Below, one piece after another: positions 1 to 9,500 of a stretch of DNA of 26,279 nucleotides. Source of the stretch: an uncultured Clostridia bacterium (lineage in GTDB: Bacteria; Bacillota; Clostridia; Oscillospirales; Ruminococcaceae). The stretch lies in NCBI GenBank assembly GCA_947588775.1, contig CANPZQ010000009.1, forward strand, positions 1 through 26,279. Direction: 5' to 3'. Made by a program: the position numbers and the translations under genes. Each line of letters begins with the position of its first letter. Positions within the stretch are counted from its first letter, which is position 1. Under the pieces are notes generated by a model. That model ran no database searches. It was not told the DNA's origin and saw nothing but the letters and a program-made list of their open reading frames with translations.

Positions 1-312
1 GAAACGGAGTCCCGGCTCATTGAGGCAAGGGCGAAAAAGACCGCAATCGAAGCGGAGAAGATAACCGGCGATAATATTTACAAGGTGCTGATTTATTTTG
101 ACAAGCTCTACAAAGTGATGAATGATGTAGAGAAGCGGCAGCTTATGGAATCGCTGATTTCAGAAATACAGATTTTTGAAGACAGGCAGCCTAACGGCCA
201 ATGGCTCAAATCCATGAAATTCAAGCTCCCCATTATTGAGGGGGATATGGAATTGAGTTTGGACAATGATGAACATGTGGAAACAGTATGCCTACTTACC
301 TACCCAAAATAA
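1..312 (+). CDS. Serine recombinase, C-terminal fragment (5' end outside window)
   Basis: An open frame enters from the left edge in frame 1 and ends at TAA 310-312, giving the last 103 residues. The visible part is a charged, probably coiled-coil helix (ETESRLIEARAKK, then AEKITGDNIYKVL) followed by KLYKVMNDVEKRQLMESLI and a short beta-rich tail ending TYPK. This pattern, especially NDVEKRQLMESLISEI, resembles the C-terminal part of large serine recombinases of clostridial integrative elements. The catalytic N-terminal resolvase domain is not in the window, so the call rests on the tail alone. Such genes usually sit at the end of their element, which suggests an element boundary just downstream. 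A good hairpin terminator follows 36 bases after the stop. The alternative is a resident recombinase gene unrelated to a current element. Confidence 0.62.
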   Translation, partial: ETESRLIEARAKKTAIEAEKITGDNIYKVLIYFDKLYKVMNDVEKRQLMESLISEIQIFEDRQPNGQWLKSMKFKLPIIEGDMELSLDNDEHVETVCLLTYPK

Positions 313-348
313 AAAAGCGGCGAACCCTAATATCCCTCATAAACCAAC

Positions 349-374
349 AAAAGCAGACGCCTCCGTCTGCTTTT
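349..374. terminator. Intrinsic terminator, bidirectional
   Basis: An 11-bp perfect stem, AAAAGCAGACG (349-359) with CGTCTGCTTTT (364-374), closes a CCTC loop. The A-run and T-run at its ends would serve as U-tracts on both strands. It separates the recombinase gene (plus) from the lipoprotein gene (minus), which converge on it. Confidence 0.85.
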
Positions 375-402
375 GCTGCATATATAACCCGCTAACCGAA
401 CC

Positions 403-759
403 CTATCTATTCCACTCATATTCCGACTGCCAGCCGTCGGGAATATCCGTGACATCTACTTCTTTCAACAGCATGCCGAGGTCGTGAGGAAGCGAACTTA
501 CAATCCATTCGTCGGACGAATATCCTTTTAATTCATAAACTCTGTCGTCCTCATCTCCGTCGACGGTTCCGATTTGCTTTCCGCGCTCGCCGTAGGCGGA
601 TAATGCGCCGTACGGCACATAGGTCCTATCGCCCCAAATTATAGTTGCATACCCGTCGCCTTCTCCGCGAGTCATATCCTCTAAATCCTGTTCGGAACAA
701 GAGCACAGGGAAATAACGAGAGCAAATATAACGGCGAAAGATAAAATTGCTTTTTTCAC
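403..759 (-). CDS. Small hypothetical lipoprotein
   Basis: A 118-residue protein with a typical lipoprotein signal: MKK, a hydrophobic stretch, then the lipobox L-C-S-C with the lipidated cysteine at residue 21. The mature part is small and acidic, with a run WGDRTYVPYGALSAYGERG, then GTVDGD and VYELKGYSSDEWIV. Similar small secreted proteins occur in Firmicutes, but I do not recognise a named family or a function. The start is GTG at 759-757; an AGGGG Shine-Dalgarno lies about 10 bases upstream, and a nearby ATG is out of frame. It begins 21 bases after the upp stop, so it is probably read through from the upp promoter. It would be anchored outside the membrane. Confidence 0.7.
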   Translation of the reverse strand: MKKAILSFAVIFALVISLCSCSEQDLEDMTRGEGDGYATIIWGDRTYVPYGALSAYGERGKQIGTVDGDEDDRVYELKGYSSDEWIVSSLPHDLGMLLKEVDVTDIPDGWQSEYEWNR

Positions 760-780
760 GGAGGCATTGCCCCTTTCGGA

Positions 781-1410
781 CTATTTCGTACCGTATATTC
801 TGTCGCCGGCGTCGCCGAGGCCGGGGACGATGTATGCGTTTTCGTTTAGGCGTTCGTCGAGGCTTCCGCAGTAGATTTCAACGTCGGGGTGGGCCTCGCT
901 AAGGGCTTTAAGGCCCTCGGGGGCGGCGATTATCGACATGAACTTAATCTGGCGGCCGCCGCGCTGTTTAATTAAGTTGATTGCGTCGATGGCGGAGCCG
1001 CCCGTCGCGAGCATCGGGTCGAGGACGATTATAAGCCGTTCGCCGATGTTGTCGGGAAGCTTGCAGTAATACTCATGCGGAATGTGGGTGGTTTCGTCGC
1101 GGTACATTCCGATATGGCCGACCTTGGCGGAGGGAACGAGTGCCAGAATCCCGTTCACCATTCCGAGCCCTGCGCGAAGAATCGGGACGATTGCGAGCTT
1201 TTTGCCCGAAACCATCGGCTGGACGGTTTTACAGATAGGCGTTTCGATTTCAACCATGTCGAGCGGCAAATCGCGAAGGGCCTCGTATCCCATAAGCGTC
1301 GCGATTTCCTCAATAAGCGTGCGAAAATCCTTCGTGCCGGTGGACTTGTCCCTTAGAAGGGAAATTTTGTGCTTGATAAGCGGGTGGTCGAATATAGTAA
1401 CTTTTGACAT
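781..1410 (-). CDS. upp: Uracil phosphoribosyltransferase
   Basis: Makes UMP from uracil and PRPP in pyrimidine salvage; cytoplasmic. The 209-residue product has the usual family length. Visible hallmarks are the N-terminal HPLIKHKISLLRD, ILRAGLGM (residues 78-84), the PRPP-binding loop LDPMLATGGSA (130-140) and the C-terminal uracil-binding IVPGLGDAGDRIYGTK (194-209). The start is ATG 1410-1408, preceded by AAAGGAG at good spacing. The open frame extends further upstream to 1731, but that part reads through the promoter and into the divergent GH2 gene, so it is not coding. The gene is divergent from the GH2 gene and has its own strong promoter, with a dyad over the -10 box. Confidence 0.97.
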   Translation of the reverse strand: MSKVTIFDHPLIKHKISLLRDKSTGTKDFRTLIEEIATLMGYEALRDLPLDMVEIETPICKTVQPMVSGKKLAIVPILRAGLGMVNGILALVPSAKVGHIGMYRDETTHIPHEYYCKLPDNIGERLIIVLDPMLATGGSAIDAINLIKQRGGRQIKFMSIIAAPEGLKALSEAHPDVEIYCGSLDERLNENAYIVPGLGDAGDRIYGTK

Positions 1411-1440
1411 AAGCTTTTGCTCCTTTCGGTTTATGGTATA

Positions 1441-1469
1441 ATAATACCATTTTACCGCAAAAATTTCAA
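1441..1469 (-). promoter_or_regulatory. Promoter of upp
   Basis: On the minus strand, TTGAAA (1469-1464), a 17-base spacer and TATTAT (1446-1441), with TGG just before the -10. A 7-4-7 dyad, ATGGTAT (1433-1439) and ATACCAT (1444-1450), lies across the -10 box and could be an operator; that role is inference. Confidence 0.8.
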
Positions 1470-1499
1470 TACCTTTTTGAGGAAATTGTTGAGAATATA

Positions 1500-1528
1500 T
1501 AGACATTTGAGAAAAAATGCTGTAAAAT
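1500..1528 (+). promoter_or_regulatory. Promoter of the GH2 gene
   Basis: TAGACA (1500-1505), a 17-base spacer and TAAAAT (1523-1528), 34 bases before the GH2 start codon. It is arranged back to back with the upp promoter, whose -35 box ends 30 bases away. Confidence 0.6.
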
Positions 1529-1562
1529 AGCCTTGACGAAATTTTTCTGAAAGGGTGATACC

Positions 1563-4500
1563 ATGCGAAGACGTTTGATTGGCAGGTGGGAATTCGCGCT
1601 TGCGGAGCCCGATAAAAAGCCCTCCGCGTGGCGGACGGTAAAGGTTCCCCACGACTGGCTGATTTACGATACAAAGAATCTCTACCGCGACGGCGACGGA
1701 TATTACCGCTGTGAGATTCCCTCTTCTTCAAAAGAAACGCGGGTCGGCGTTCGCTTCGAGGGGGTATACCAGGACTGCGACGTATTCTTTGACGGCGAAA
1801 AAATTTTCGAGTGGAAATACGGCTATACGACCTTCGACGTTCCGATTCCCGACAGCGGCGGGAAAACGGGCGAGCTCATGGTTCTTGTAAGGCACCGCCA
1901 CCCGAATTCGAGATGGTATTCCGGCGCGGGAATATACCGCCGCGTCTGGCTCATCGAAAAGGGGGAAAGCGAGCTTGTCCCCGACGGCGTTTACGTCGTC
2001 CCGAAAAAGACCGCCGGCGGCTATATCACCGAAATCGACGCCGAAGTCCGCGGAAAGGGCGAAGCCGTTCTTTCACACAGAATTTTTGATGAAAGCGGCG
2101 CGCTTATGGCCGAAGCGCGGACGGCGGTAACGCTTTTTGATGCCGCAAAAAACGTTGAAACGCGCCTCCCCGAATTTTCCCCTCTGGAATGGAGCCCCGA
2201 GGAGCCTCGGCTCTATACCCTTAAAACGGAGCTCTTAATCGGCGGCGAGGCAGTCGACTGGGTTGAGCAGAAAATCGGCTACAAAACGCTTGAATTTTCG
2301 CCGTCTGAGGGGCTTCGCCTCAACGGCCTGCCCTATAAACTCAAAGGAACCTGCATTCACCACGACATGGGCGCGCTCGGCGCGGCGGTGAACCGAACGG
2401 CGATACGGCGACAGCTTGAAATCCTCAAGGAAATGGGCGTAAACGCCGTTAGGACCTCCCACAACCCGCCGGCGGTCGAGTTTCTGGATTTATGCGACGA
2501 GATGGGATTTTTGGTTGATAACGAGTGCTTCGACATGTGGGAACGCCCGAAAAACCGCTATGACTACCACAGATTTTTCCCCGAATGGCATGAGCGGGAC
2601 GTTGCGTCATGGGTGCGCCGCGACAGAAGCCGCGCGTGTATGCTTATGTGGAGCATAGGAAACGAGATTTCCGACACCGGATTTTTGCCGCGTGGGGTTG
2701 AGGTTACGCGGGAGCTTAAACGCTGCGTTAGGCTCCATGACTACAAAAACCTATACTCCGTGACCCTCGGGTCGAACACGATGTATACCGAGGGCGGGCA
2801 GGAGTGCGCCAAGGAGCTCGACGTTGTCGGCTACAACTACCTTGAAAGAATCTACGACGAGCATCACGAAAAATACCCCGACTGGGTGATTTACGGCTCC
2901 GAAACGTCGTCTACATATCAGTCGAGAGGGGTTTATCACTTCCCCGCTTCGACTGTTACTTCGACCTACGACGACGAGCAGTGCTCATCGCTCCTCAACT
3001 GCGCGACGAGCTACGGCGCAATCAATTCGGAATACAACATAACTATTGACAGGGTTAAGAAATATTCCCTCGGGCAGTTTATCTGGACGGCTCTCGACTA
3101 TATCGGCGAGCCAACGCCTTTTCACACGAAAAATTCCCATTTCGGGCATGTCGACACCGCCGGCTTCCCGAAGGACACGTTCTACGCCTACAAGGCCGAG
3201 TGGAACCTCGGCGGGGAGCCGTTTGTCCATCTCTATCCGCATTGGGACTGGAACGAGGGGCAGATGATCGATCTGTTTATCTTCTCGAATTGCTTCGAGT
3301 CGGAGCTTTGGGTGAACGGCGAATGCCTCGGGCGGCACCGCCACGACCATGAGGGCTTCGGCGCGCTTTCGGGAAGATGGCGGGTGCCGTATCGCCGCGG
3401 CGAAATAATGGCAATCGGTTACGACGAATGCGGGAACGAGGTCGCAAGGGCCGTAAGAAGGAGCTTCGGCGACCCCGCGAAAATTTCCCTGAAGCCCGAC
3501 AGGACGGAGCTGCGCGGAGACGGCGAGGACCTGATTTATGTCGAAATAGGAATGCTCGACGGCGGCGGGAACCCCGTTGAAAACGCCCGAAACAGGGTCA
3601 ATATCGAGGTTTCGGGGCAGGGTAAGCTCGTCGGCCTCGACAACGGCGATTCGACCGACTATGACGAATACAAGGGAACGTCGCGGCGGCTCTTTAACGG
3701 CAAGCTTCTCGCAATTGTCGCCTCCGACCCCGGCGCGGAGGGGGATATATGCCTTACGGCGCGCTCCGAGGGGCTTCCCGGGGAGAGGCTGACGCTTAAA
3801 TGCGTAAAAGCCGAGCCGGCGGAGGAATATTTCAGCAATTATCTTAACGAAGCGAACCGCGAAAGCGAGCCGGACGGCGAAATTCCCGTCAGGAAAATCG
3901 AGCTTACGCTCACGCGAAATCGGCTTACCCCCGCCTTCCCGGAGGCGGCGGCGAAGGCCAAAATTTTGCCGGAAAACTCGACCTTTAACCTTGACGACGT
4001 CGAATTCAAGGCGACGAGCGATTCCGGGGTCGTCACGAACCTCGCGCGGGTTGAGTTCAAAAACGGCGAGGCCATAGTCAGGGCGGCCGGCGACGGCGAT
4101 TTCCGGCTTCGCGCATACTGCAAAAACGGCACGCCGTATGAAGCGGTGCTCTCGGAGCTTGAAATGTCCTGCTCCGGCTTCGGTCAGGCGGGCTTCGACC
4201 CCTACGGCGGAATCGTAAGCGCGTCGCTCTGCTCCTCGTCGGGCGAAAAATTGCAGGTAGTTATGGGCGGAGGGCTTCAGGTCCCGAAGGAAGGCGCGCT
4301 GATACGCTTCGACGGCGTCAACTTCGGCCGCTGCGGTGCGGAGGAGCTCACGGTCGGGATTTTCAGCTATTCGAGCGAGCCGATACCCTTCGAGCTTTGG
4401 GAAGGCGAAAAAATCCTCGGAAAATTCGTCTACCGGGCCCAAAGCCGCTGGAACACCTATCAGTACAACACGTTCAGGCTCTCCGAAACGCTCTGCGGGG

Positions 4501-4925
4501 TTCACGACCTTGCGTTTAAGTTTTCGGAATCGCTTCGCTTCGAGGGCTTCGGGTTCAAAAAGCCTGAAGCCGTCGGGCGGTTTATCCCGGCCTGCCGCAG
4601 GGCGAGGGTATTCGGCGACAGCTTTAGGGAGCAGGATAGCGCGATACTCGGCATCGGGAACAACGTGACGGTCGTCTTTGAGGATATTGAGCTTTCGCGC
4701 AAGGCGGAGTTCATCGAAATTTCCGGAATGACGAGAAACGCCGCCGAATCCGTCAGAATCGTCGTCAAATCCGAGGCGGGCGAAAACGTTTACACCGTTG
4801 AATTTGACGGAAAAGAGGGGCAATCGCGCCAAAAATTCGGGATTTCGGCCGAGGGCAGGACGGAAATAACGCTGCTGTTTTTGCCGGGGTGCGATTTCGA
4901 CCTCGACGGGATAACAATTTATTAG
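1563..4925 (+). CDS. GH2 beta-galactosidase-type glycoside hydrolase with extra C-terminal domains
   Basis: A 1120-residue retaining glycosidase of family GH2. Domains in order: sugar-binding jelly roll (about 1-135), GH2 immunoglobulin-like domain (about 138-245), TIM barrel (about 248-520, with HHDMGALGAAVN at 266-277 and VRTSHNPP at 296-303), a DUF4982-like module (about 525-625, with ELWVNGECLGRH), a GH2 domain-5-like segment (about 635-760), and a jelly roll resembling CBM6 at about 899-985. The acid/base is E368 in WSIGNEIS and the nucleophile is E447 in YGSETSS. There is no signal peptide, so it should act on imported oligosaccharides. The start ATG has AAAGGGTG just upstream. Beta-galactosidase is the likeliest activity; other GH2 activities such as beta-glucuronidase cannot be excluded. 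Confidence 0.92.
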   Translation: MRRRLIGRWEFALAEPDKKPSAWRTVKVPHDWLIYDTKNLYRDGDGYYRCEIPSSSKETRVGVRFEGVYQDCDVFFDGEKIFEWKYGYTTFDVPIPDSGGKTGELMVLVRHRHPNSRWYSGAGIYRRVWLIEKGESELVPDGVYVVPKKTAGGYITEIDAEVRGKGEAVLSHRIFDESGALMAEARTAVTLFDAAKNVETRLPEFSPLEWSPEEPRLYTLKTELLIGGEAVDWVEQKIGYKTLEFSPSEGLRLNGLPYKLKGTCIHHDMGALGAAVNRTAIRRQLEILKEMGVNAVRTSHNPPAVEFLDLCDEMGFLVDNECFDMWERPKNRYDYHRFFPEWHERDVASWVRRDRSRACMLMWSIGNEISDTGFLPRGVEVTRELKRCVRLHDYKNLYSVTLGSNTMYTEGGQECAKELDVVGYNYLERIYDEHHEKYPDWVIYGSETSSTYQSRGVYHFPASTVTSTYDDEQCSSLLNCATSYGAINSEYNITIDRVKKYSLGQFIWTALDYIGEPTPFHTKNSHFGHVDTAGFPKDTFYAYKAEWNLGGEPFVHLYPHWDWNEGQMIDLFIFSNCFESELWVNGECLGRHRHDHEGFGALSGRWRVPYRRGEIMAIGYDECGNEVARAVRRSFGDPAKISLKPDRTELRGDGEDLIYVEIGMLDGGGNPVENARNRVNIEVSGQGKLVGLDNGDSTDYDEYKGTSRRLFNGKLLAIVASDPGAEGDICLTARSEGLPGERLTLKCVKAEPAEEYFSNYLNEANRESEPDGEIPVRKIELTLTRNRLTPAFPEAAAKAKILPENSTFNLDDVEFKATSDSGVVTNLARVEFKNGEAIVRAAGDGDFRLRAYCKNGTPYEAVLSELEMSCSGFGQAGFDPYGGIVSASLCSSSGEKLQVVMGGGLQVPKEGALIRFDGVNFGRCGAEELTVGIFSYSSEPIPFELWEGEKILGKFVYRAQSRWNTYQYNTFRLSETLCGVHDLAFKFSESLRFEGFGFKKPEAVGRFIPACRRARVFGDSFREQDSAILGIGNNVTVVFEDIELSRKAEFIEISGMTRNAAESVRIVVKSEAGENVYTVEFDGKEGQSRQKFGISAEGRTEITLLFLPGCDFDLDGITIY

Positions 4926-4941
4926 CCGAAGCCGCGCAAGA

Positions 4942-5012
4942 AATTTCGGACATTATGCAAGGAAAAAATCCCGAAATTATGCTAATATATAAACATGTAT
5001 TGTAAAAATACA
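4942..5012 (+). promoter_or_regulatory. Candidate regulatory leader of the solute-binding protein gene
   Basis: The gap between the GH2 gene and the binding-protein gene holds two dyads. AATTTCGG (4942-4949) pairs with CCGAAATT (4971-4978), and ATTATGC is directly repeated at 4952-4958 and 4976-4982. TGTATT (4996-5001) pairs with AATACA (5007-5012). A TG-extended TAATAT (4984-4989 region) could be a -10 box, but I see no good -35. These may be operator or terminator sequences; the assignment is weak. Confidence 0.35.
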
Positions 5013-5031
5013 CATTGAAAGGAGCAAAGAT

Positions 5032-6480
5032 ATGAAAAGAATCATTGCAATCGTTCTCGCGCTTGTCATGGTTGTCGCGCTTGTGGGCTGCGGTTCTAAA
5101 AAGCGCAAGCCGATAATTCTGACGCTTTCCACAGAAGACTCGGAGGCGATACTCAACGCCGCCGGCATCAGACTTCCCGACATTTCCGAGGCAAAGGGAG
5201 CCAATTCCAACATCATCTACTTTGCCGAGGTCGACCTGATGAACAACTACTCCGAGGACCAGGTTATAAACACCGGCTTTTGGACCTTCCGCGAGAAGTA
5301 TCACTGCACGGTCGAGTTCTGGGAAACCACCCTTGACACCAAGTGGGACCAGCTCGCCAACTTCATCATGGCGGACAACTCGCCCGACTTCTACCCCTGC
5401 GGCGTAAGCTCCGAGGCGACGTTCCCGATGCACTGCATCAACAAGACCTTTATCCCGGTTGACGGCTACGTCGACTATACCTCTCCTCTTTGGGAGGGAA
5501 TGGCAGAGCCCGCCGACGCGTTCGCTCTCGGCGACCGCCACTTTGCGTTCGTAACCGACGTAACCTTCAGAAACGTCGTTCCTTACAACCGCAGAGTTGT
5601 TGAGGAATACGGCTACGACGACCCCGCCGAGCTCTACGCAAACGACGACTGGACATGGGATAAATTCTACGATATGTGCATGGATTTCTCCGACGCGGAC
5701 GAGAACCGCTTCGCCCTTGACGGCTACGCCTATAACGGCGCGCTCGTTCAGGAGGCCTCCGGCGCGAAGTTCGTTGAAAAGGACGAGGACGGCAACTACA
5801 TATCCAACCTCGACGACCCGCTTTTAGAGCAGGCCAACCAGCTCATCTACGACCTCGTAAAGAACGAGTGCGTATACCATCAGGGAACCAACTACTGGGG
5901 CGGCCGCGACAACAATACCGCCGGCGCCGGCGTTAAGGACGGCCTCTGCCTCTTCTATGTCGCGCTTCTCGGCCAGTTCCGTATGCCCGTTGAGGAAGCA
6001 AAGAATATCTGGGGCGACGTCACCGAGAACGAGCTGATGTTCGTTCCGCTTCCGAGGAACCCCAACGGCGACGGCGAATACTATCTTGCGTCCATTCCGA
6101 CCGGTTATATGCTTGTTACCGGCGGCAAGAACCCCGACGGCGTCGCGCTTTACGCGGCCTGCGAGAGATTCAAGATTGTTGACCCGACGGTCGACAGAAT
6201 CGAGCGCAAACAGCTCCAGGAGAAGTATCTCTGGACCGACGAAATGCTTGAGATGTACGACGAGTGCCGCAGACTTATCCTCAAGAACACTTACATGTAC
6301 TACAACGGCAACTTCATCGACCAGCTCAACACCGCCTATAACCACTTCCGCGACGACATCGCCCGCGGCGGCGCGCAGACCACCTGGGCGCAGCTCAAAG
6401 AGCAGTTCTCCGAGAGCTTTGAATATTACCTCGACCAGCAGAACCTTGAAATCAAGGAGTATATTGAGAGTTTGGGGTAA
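5032..6480 (+). CDS. Extracellular solute-binding lipoprotein, sugar ABC-transporter type
   Basis: A 482-residue binding protein anchored to the outer face of the membrane, expected to capture sugars or oligosaccharides for an ABC importer. The N-terminus is a clear lipoprotein signal, MKR plus a hydrophobic run and the lipobox LVGC, with the lipidated cysteine at residue 20. The mature part has the pattern of clostridial family-1-like binding proteins: VDLMNNYSEDQVINTGFW, then FREKYHCTVEFWETT, and ANDDWTWDKFYDMC. The start ATG is preceded by GAAAGGAG. It follows the GH2 gene by 106 bases, which suggests a shared galactoside or hemicellulose substrate. No permease or ATPase gene lies nearby, so it must work with components encoded elsewhere, or act as a sensor or binding protein only. 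Confidence 0.88.
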   Translation: MKRIIAIVLALVMVVALVGCGSKKRKPIILTLSTEDSEAILNAAGIRLPDISEAKGANSNIIYFAEVDLMNNYSEDQVINTGFWTFREKYHCTVEFWETTLDTKWDQLANFIMADNSPDFYPCGVSSEATFPMHCINKTFIPVDGYVDYTSPLWEGMAEPADAFALGDRHFAFVTDVTFRNVVPYNRRVVEEYGYDDPAELYANDDWTWDKFYDMCMDFSDADENRFALDGYAYNGALVQEASGAKFVEKDEDGNYISNLDDPLLEQANQLIYDLVKNECVYHQGTNYWGGRDNNTAGAGVKDGLCLFYVALLGQFRMPVEEAKNIWGDVTENELMFVPLPRNPNGDGEYYLASIPTGYMLVTGGKNPDGVALYAACERFKIVDPTVDRIERKQLQEKYLWTDEMLEMYDECRRLILKNTYMYYNGNFIDQLNTAYNHFRDDIARGGAQTTWAQLKEQFSESFEYYLDQQNLEIKEYIESLG

Positions 6481-6512
6481 GAGGATGAGTGGCTGATTTA
6501 CGGCAAAAAATT

Positions 6513-6546
6513 CCCCGGCGCACAAATCGGTGCGCCGGGGGTTTTG
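6513..6546. terminator. Intrinsic terminator between convergent genes
   Basis: An 11-bp perfect GC-rich stem, CCCCGGCGCAC (6513-6523) and GTGCGCCGGGG (6530-6540), with loop AAATCG. A-rich sequence precedes it and T-rich sequence follows, so it can end both the binding-protein transcript (plus) and the mfd operon (minus, stop at 6551-6553). Confidence 0.92.
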
Positions 6547-6550
6547 TATT

Positions 6551-9500
6551 TTACCCTAACCTCTTCCCCTCCATAACCCCCAGCACGTCCCGCATCACCC
6601 GCATGGGGGCTTCCCCCTTTTGCAGCTTTACTGCGATAAATCCGTTGTCGGCGCCGTTCACCTGGACGCGGCCCTTGTATTTTTGCGCGACGGACATTAT
6701 CGCGGGGACGTTGGCTTCGCGGATATAAAAGTAAATAAGATTACCCTTCTGCGAAATTTCCTTAATGCCGTTATTCGAGGCCATGTTTCTCAAAAGCGCG
6801 ACGTTCACAAGCCCGGTTACGGATTTCGGCGGCTCGCCGAAGCGGTCGATGAGCTCGTCGATTACGTCCTGCGAATCCTCGACCGTGACGATTTGCGCAA
6901 TCCGCCGGTACGCGTCGATTCTAAGCGGCAGGTCCTCGATATAATCCTCGGGGATATACGCGTCGACCGAAACGTCGACAAGGCAGTCCTCGGGGGCCTT
7001 CGGCGGGGCTTCGCCCTTCTGCTCGGCGATTGCCTCCGTAAGAAGCCGCAGGTACATGTCGTAGCCGACCGCCTCCATATGGCCGTGTTGTTTTGCTGAA
7101 AGAATCGACCCTACGCCCCGGATTTCGAGGTCGCGCATCGCGATTTTGAAGCCGGAGCCGAACTGCGTGAGCTCGCGTATTGCCTCAAGCCGCTTGGCGG
7201 CGACTTCGGTGAGGACCCTTCCGCGCCGGAAGGTGAAATATGCGTAAGCCCGGCGGTTTGAACGCCCGACACGCCCCCGGAGCTGGTAGAGCTGTGAAAG
7301 CCCGAAGCGGTCGGAATCCTCGATTATAAGCGTGTTCACGTTCGGAACGTCCACGCCGGTTTCGATAATCGTCGTGCAGACGAGAATGTCGATTTCGTTT
7401 TCAAGAAGCTGCCGCCAGATGTCCGAGAGCTTTTCCTCGTCCATCTGCCCGTGGGCAATCCCTATTCTCGCGTCGGGAAGCTGCTGCTGAAGGCGGTACG
7501 CGCACATTTCGAGGGTCTCAATCCTGTTGTGGATATAGTAAACCTGTCCGCCGCGCCGAAGCTCCTTTTGTATAGCCTGAATGATTACTCCCTGCTGATG
7601 CTCTAAAACATACGTCTGAACGGGGTATCTGTCCTGCGGAGGTTCCTCGATTACCGACATGTCCCGTATTCCCGACATCGCCATATTCAGCGTTCTTGGA
7701 ATCGGTGTCGCGGAGAGCGTCAGAATGTCGACCGAGGGGTACTGCTCCTTCAATTTTTCCTTATGGGCAACGCCGAAACGCTGCTCCTCGTCGATGATGA
7801 GCAGCCCGAGGGCCTTGAACTTAACGTCGTCCTGAACGAGCCTGTGGGTTCCGATAATCAAATCGATTTCGCCCGTCGCAAGCTTTCGGACGATTTCTTT
7901 TTGCTCCTTCGGCGTTCTGAAACGCGATAAAAGCTCCACGTTTACCGGAAAATGCGAGAACCTCCCGAGCGCGGTCTGATAGTGCTGCCACGCCAAAACC
8001 GTCGTCGGAACCATAATCGCGCACTGCTTCGAGTCGAGCATACATTTCATCGCGGCGCGAAGAGCGACCTCGGTTTTTCCGAAGCCGACGTCGCCGCAGA
8101 GCAGTCTGTCCATCGGGATCGGCTTCATCATGTCGCCCTTTATTTCGTCGATGGAGCGGAGCTGGTCGGCGGTTTCCTCGTATTCAAACCTCTCCTCGAA
8201 TTCCGCCTGCCAGTCGTTGTCCGGCGAAAACTTAAAGCCCTTCGCGACCTGTCTTTTCGCGTAAAGCGCGATGAGCTCGTCGGCCATGTCCTTGCACGCC
8301 TTTTTTATGCGAGCGCGGGTTCGGGTCCATTCCTGAGTGCCGAGCTTGTTTAGCTTTACCGAATCCTCGTCGCCGGGGGCGATGTATTTTGAAACCGCGT
8401 CGAGCTGAGTTACCGGGACGTATAAAACGTCGCTGCCGGCGTATTTGATGGTGATGTAGTCCTTGATTACGCCGTTCGTTTCGATGCTCGAAATCCCGCT
8501 GAACCGCCCGATTCCGTGAAGGGTGTGAACAACCAAATCCCCGGGCGATATATCGGTAATCGAATTTATTTTTTTTGTATCCTTCGGACGCTCGCGCGAA
8601 CGCTTCCGCGAGGCGGCGGCCTTCATTCTTGTAATAAGCGCGAACTTCGCCGTCGGATATTCAAAGCCGCCCGAGAGGCTTCCCGAGCCGACGTATACCA
8701 TTCCCCCGAAAAGCTCCGACTGTTCGCTCAGAATCTGGCTTTTGAAGCCCTCGGCGCGGATGTCCTCGCAGAGAATGTCCCGCGCCTTTTCGCTTCCCGC
8801 CAAAACTACCGTGCAGACGTTTCGCGCTTCAAGGCTTTTAAGCTCCTCGAAGAGCGGCGCGCTTTCGCCGCCCCAGCCCGACGACTGCAGAGCCTCGGCG
8901 GCGATAAGCCTTTTAAGGCGTACGTCCGACCCGCGCAGGAACATATCCAAAAACACGAGCTTAAGCTTTCCCGCTTTCTGCATGATTTCCGGAAACTCGG
9001 AGTAGAACCCGTTTGTTTCCTTATATAAAATGCCGTCCTCGTAAAGAAGCTTTATGTCCTCCTGAAGCTGCGCCGAAAAGCCCTTCGCCCGTTCGGCGCA
9101 GTCGTTGTACTCCGAAATAAGGCATACCCCGCCCGGGAAATAGTCGAAAACCGTCGAGCGTTCGCCGCAAATCTGGCGGTAGTATTTGTCATAGCTCGCA
9201 AGCCCAACCCCGTTTTTTAAAGCGTCAAGGTCGGCCTGAAGATTTTTTTTGATTAAGTCGCCGTGCCGGCCGCTTACCGCCGAAATCATCTCCGAAATTT
9301 TCGCGGAAAGCTCCTCCGCCGGTATAAAGAGCTCCTTCGCCGGCGGAACCGCGATTTCATGAACCGTGTCGGCGCGCCGCTGGGTTTCGGGGTCGAAGAT
9401 TGAAATAGTGTCGATTTCATCGCCCCAAAGCTCTATTCGGTACGGAAGCTCCGCGTTCACGGGATAAATATCTATAATCGACCCGCGGATTGAAAACTGC

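Noticed and set aside
1411..1731. N-terminal extension of upp
   Set aside because: It runs through the upp promoter and into the divergent GH2 gene. The ATG at 1410 has a good ribosome site and matches the family N-terminus.
2985..4832. A 615-codon open frame on the minus strand
   Set aside because: It lies wholly opposite the GH2 gene, whose domains and active-site residues are intact. Open antisense frames are common in GC-rich coding DNA. It has no recognisable family.
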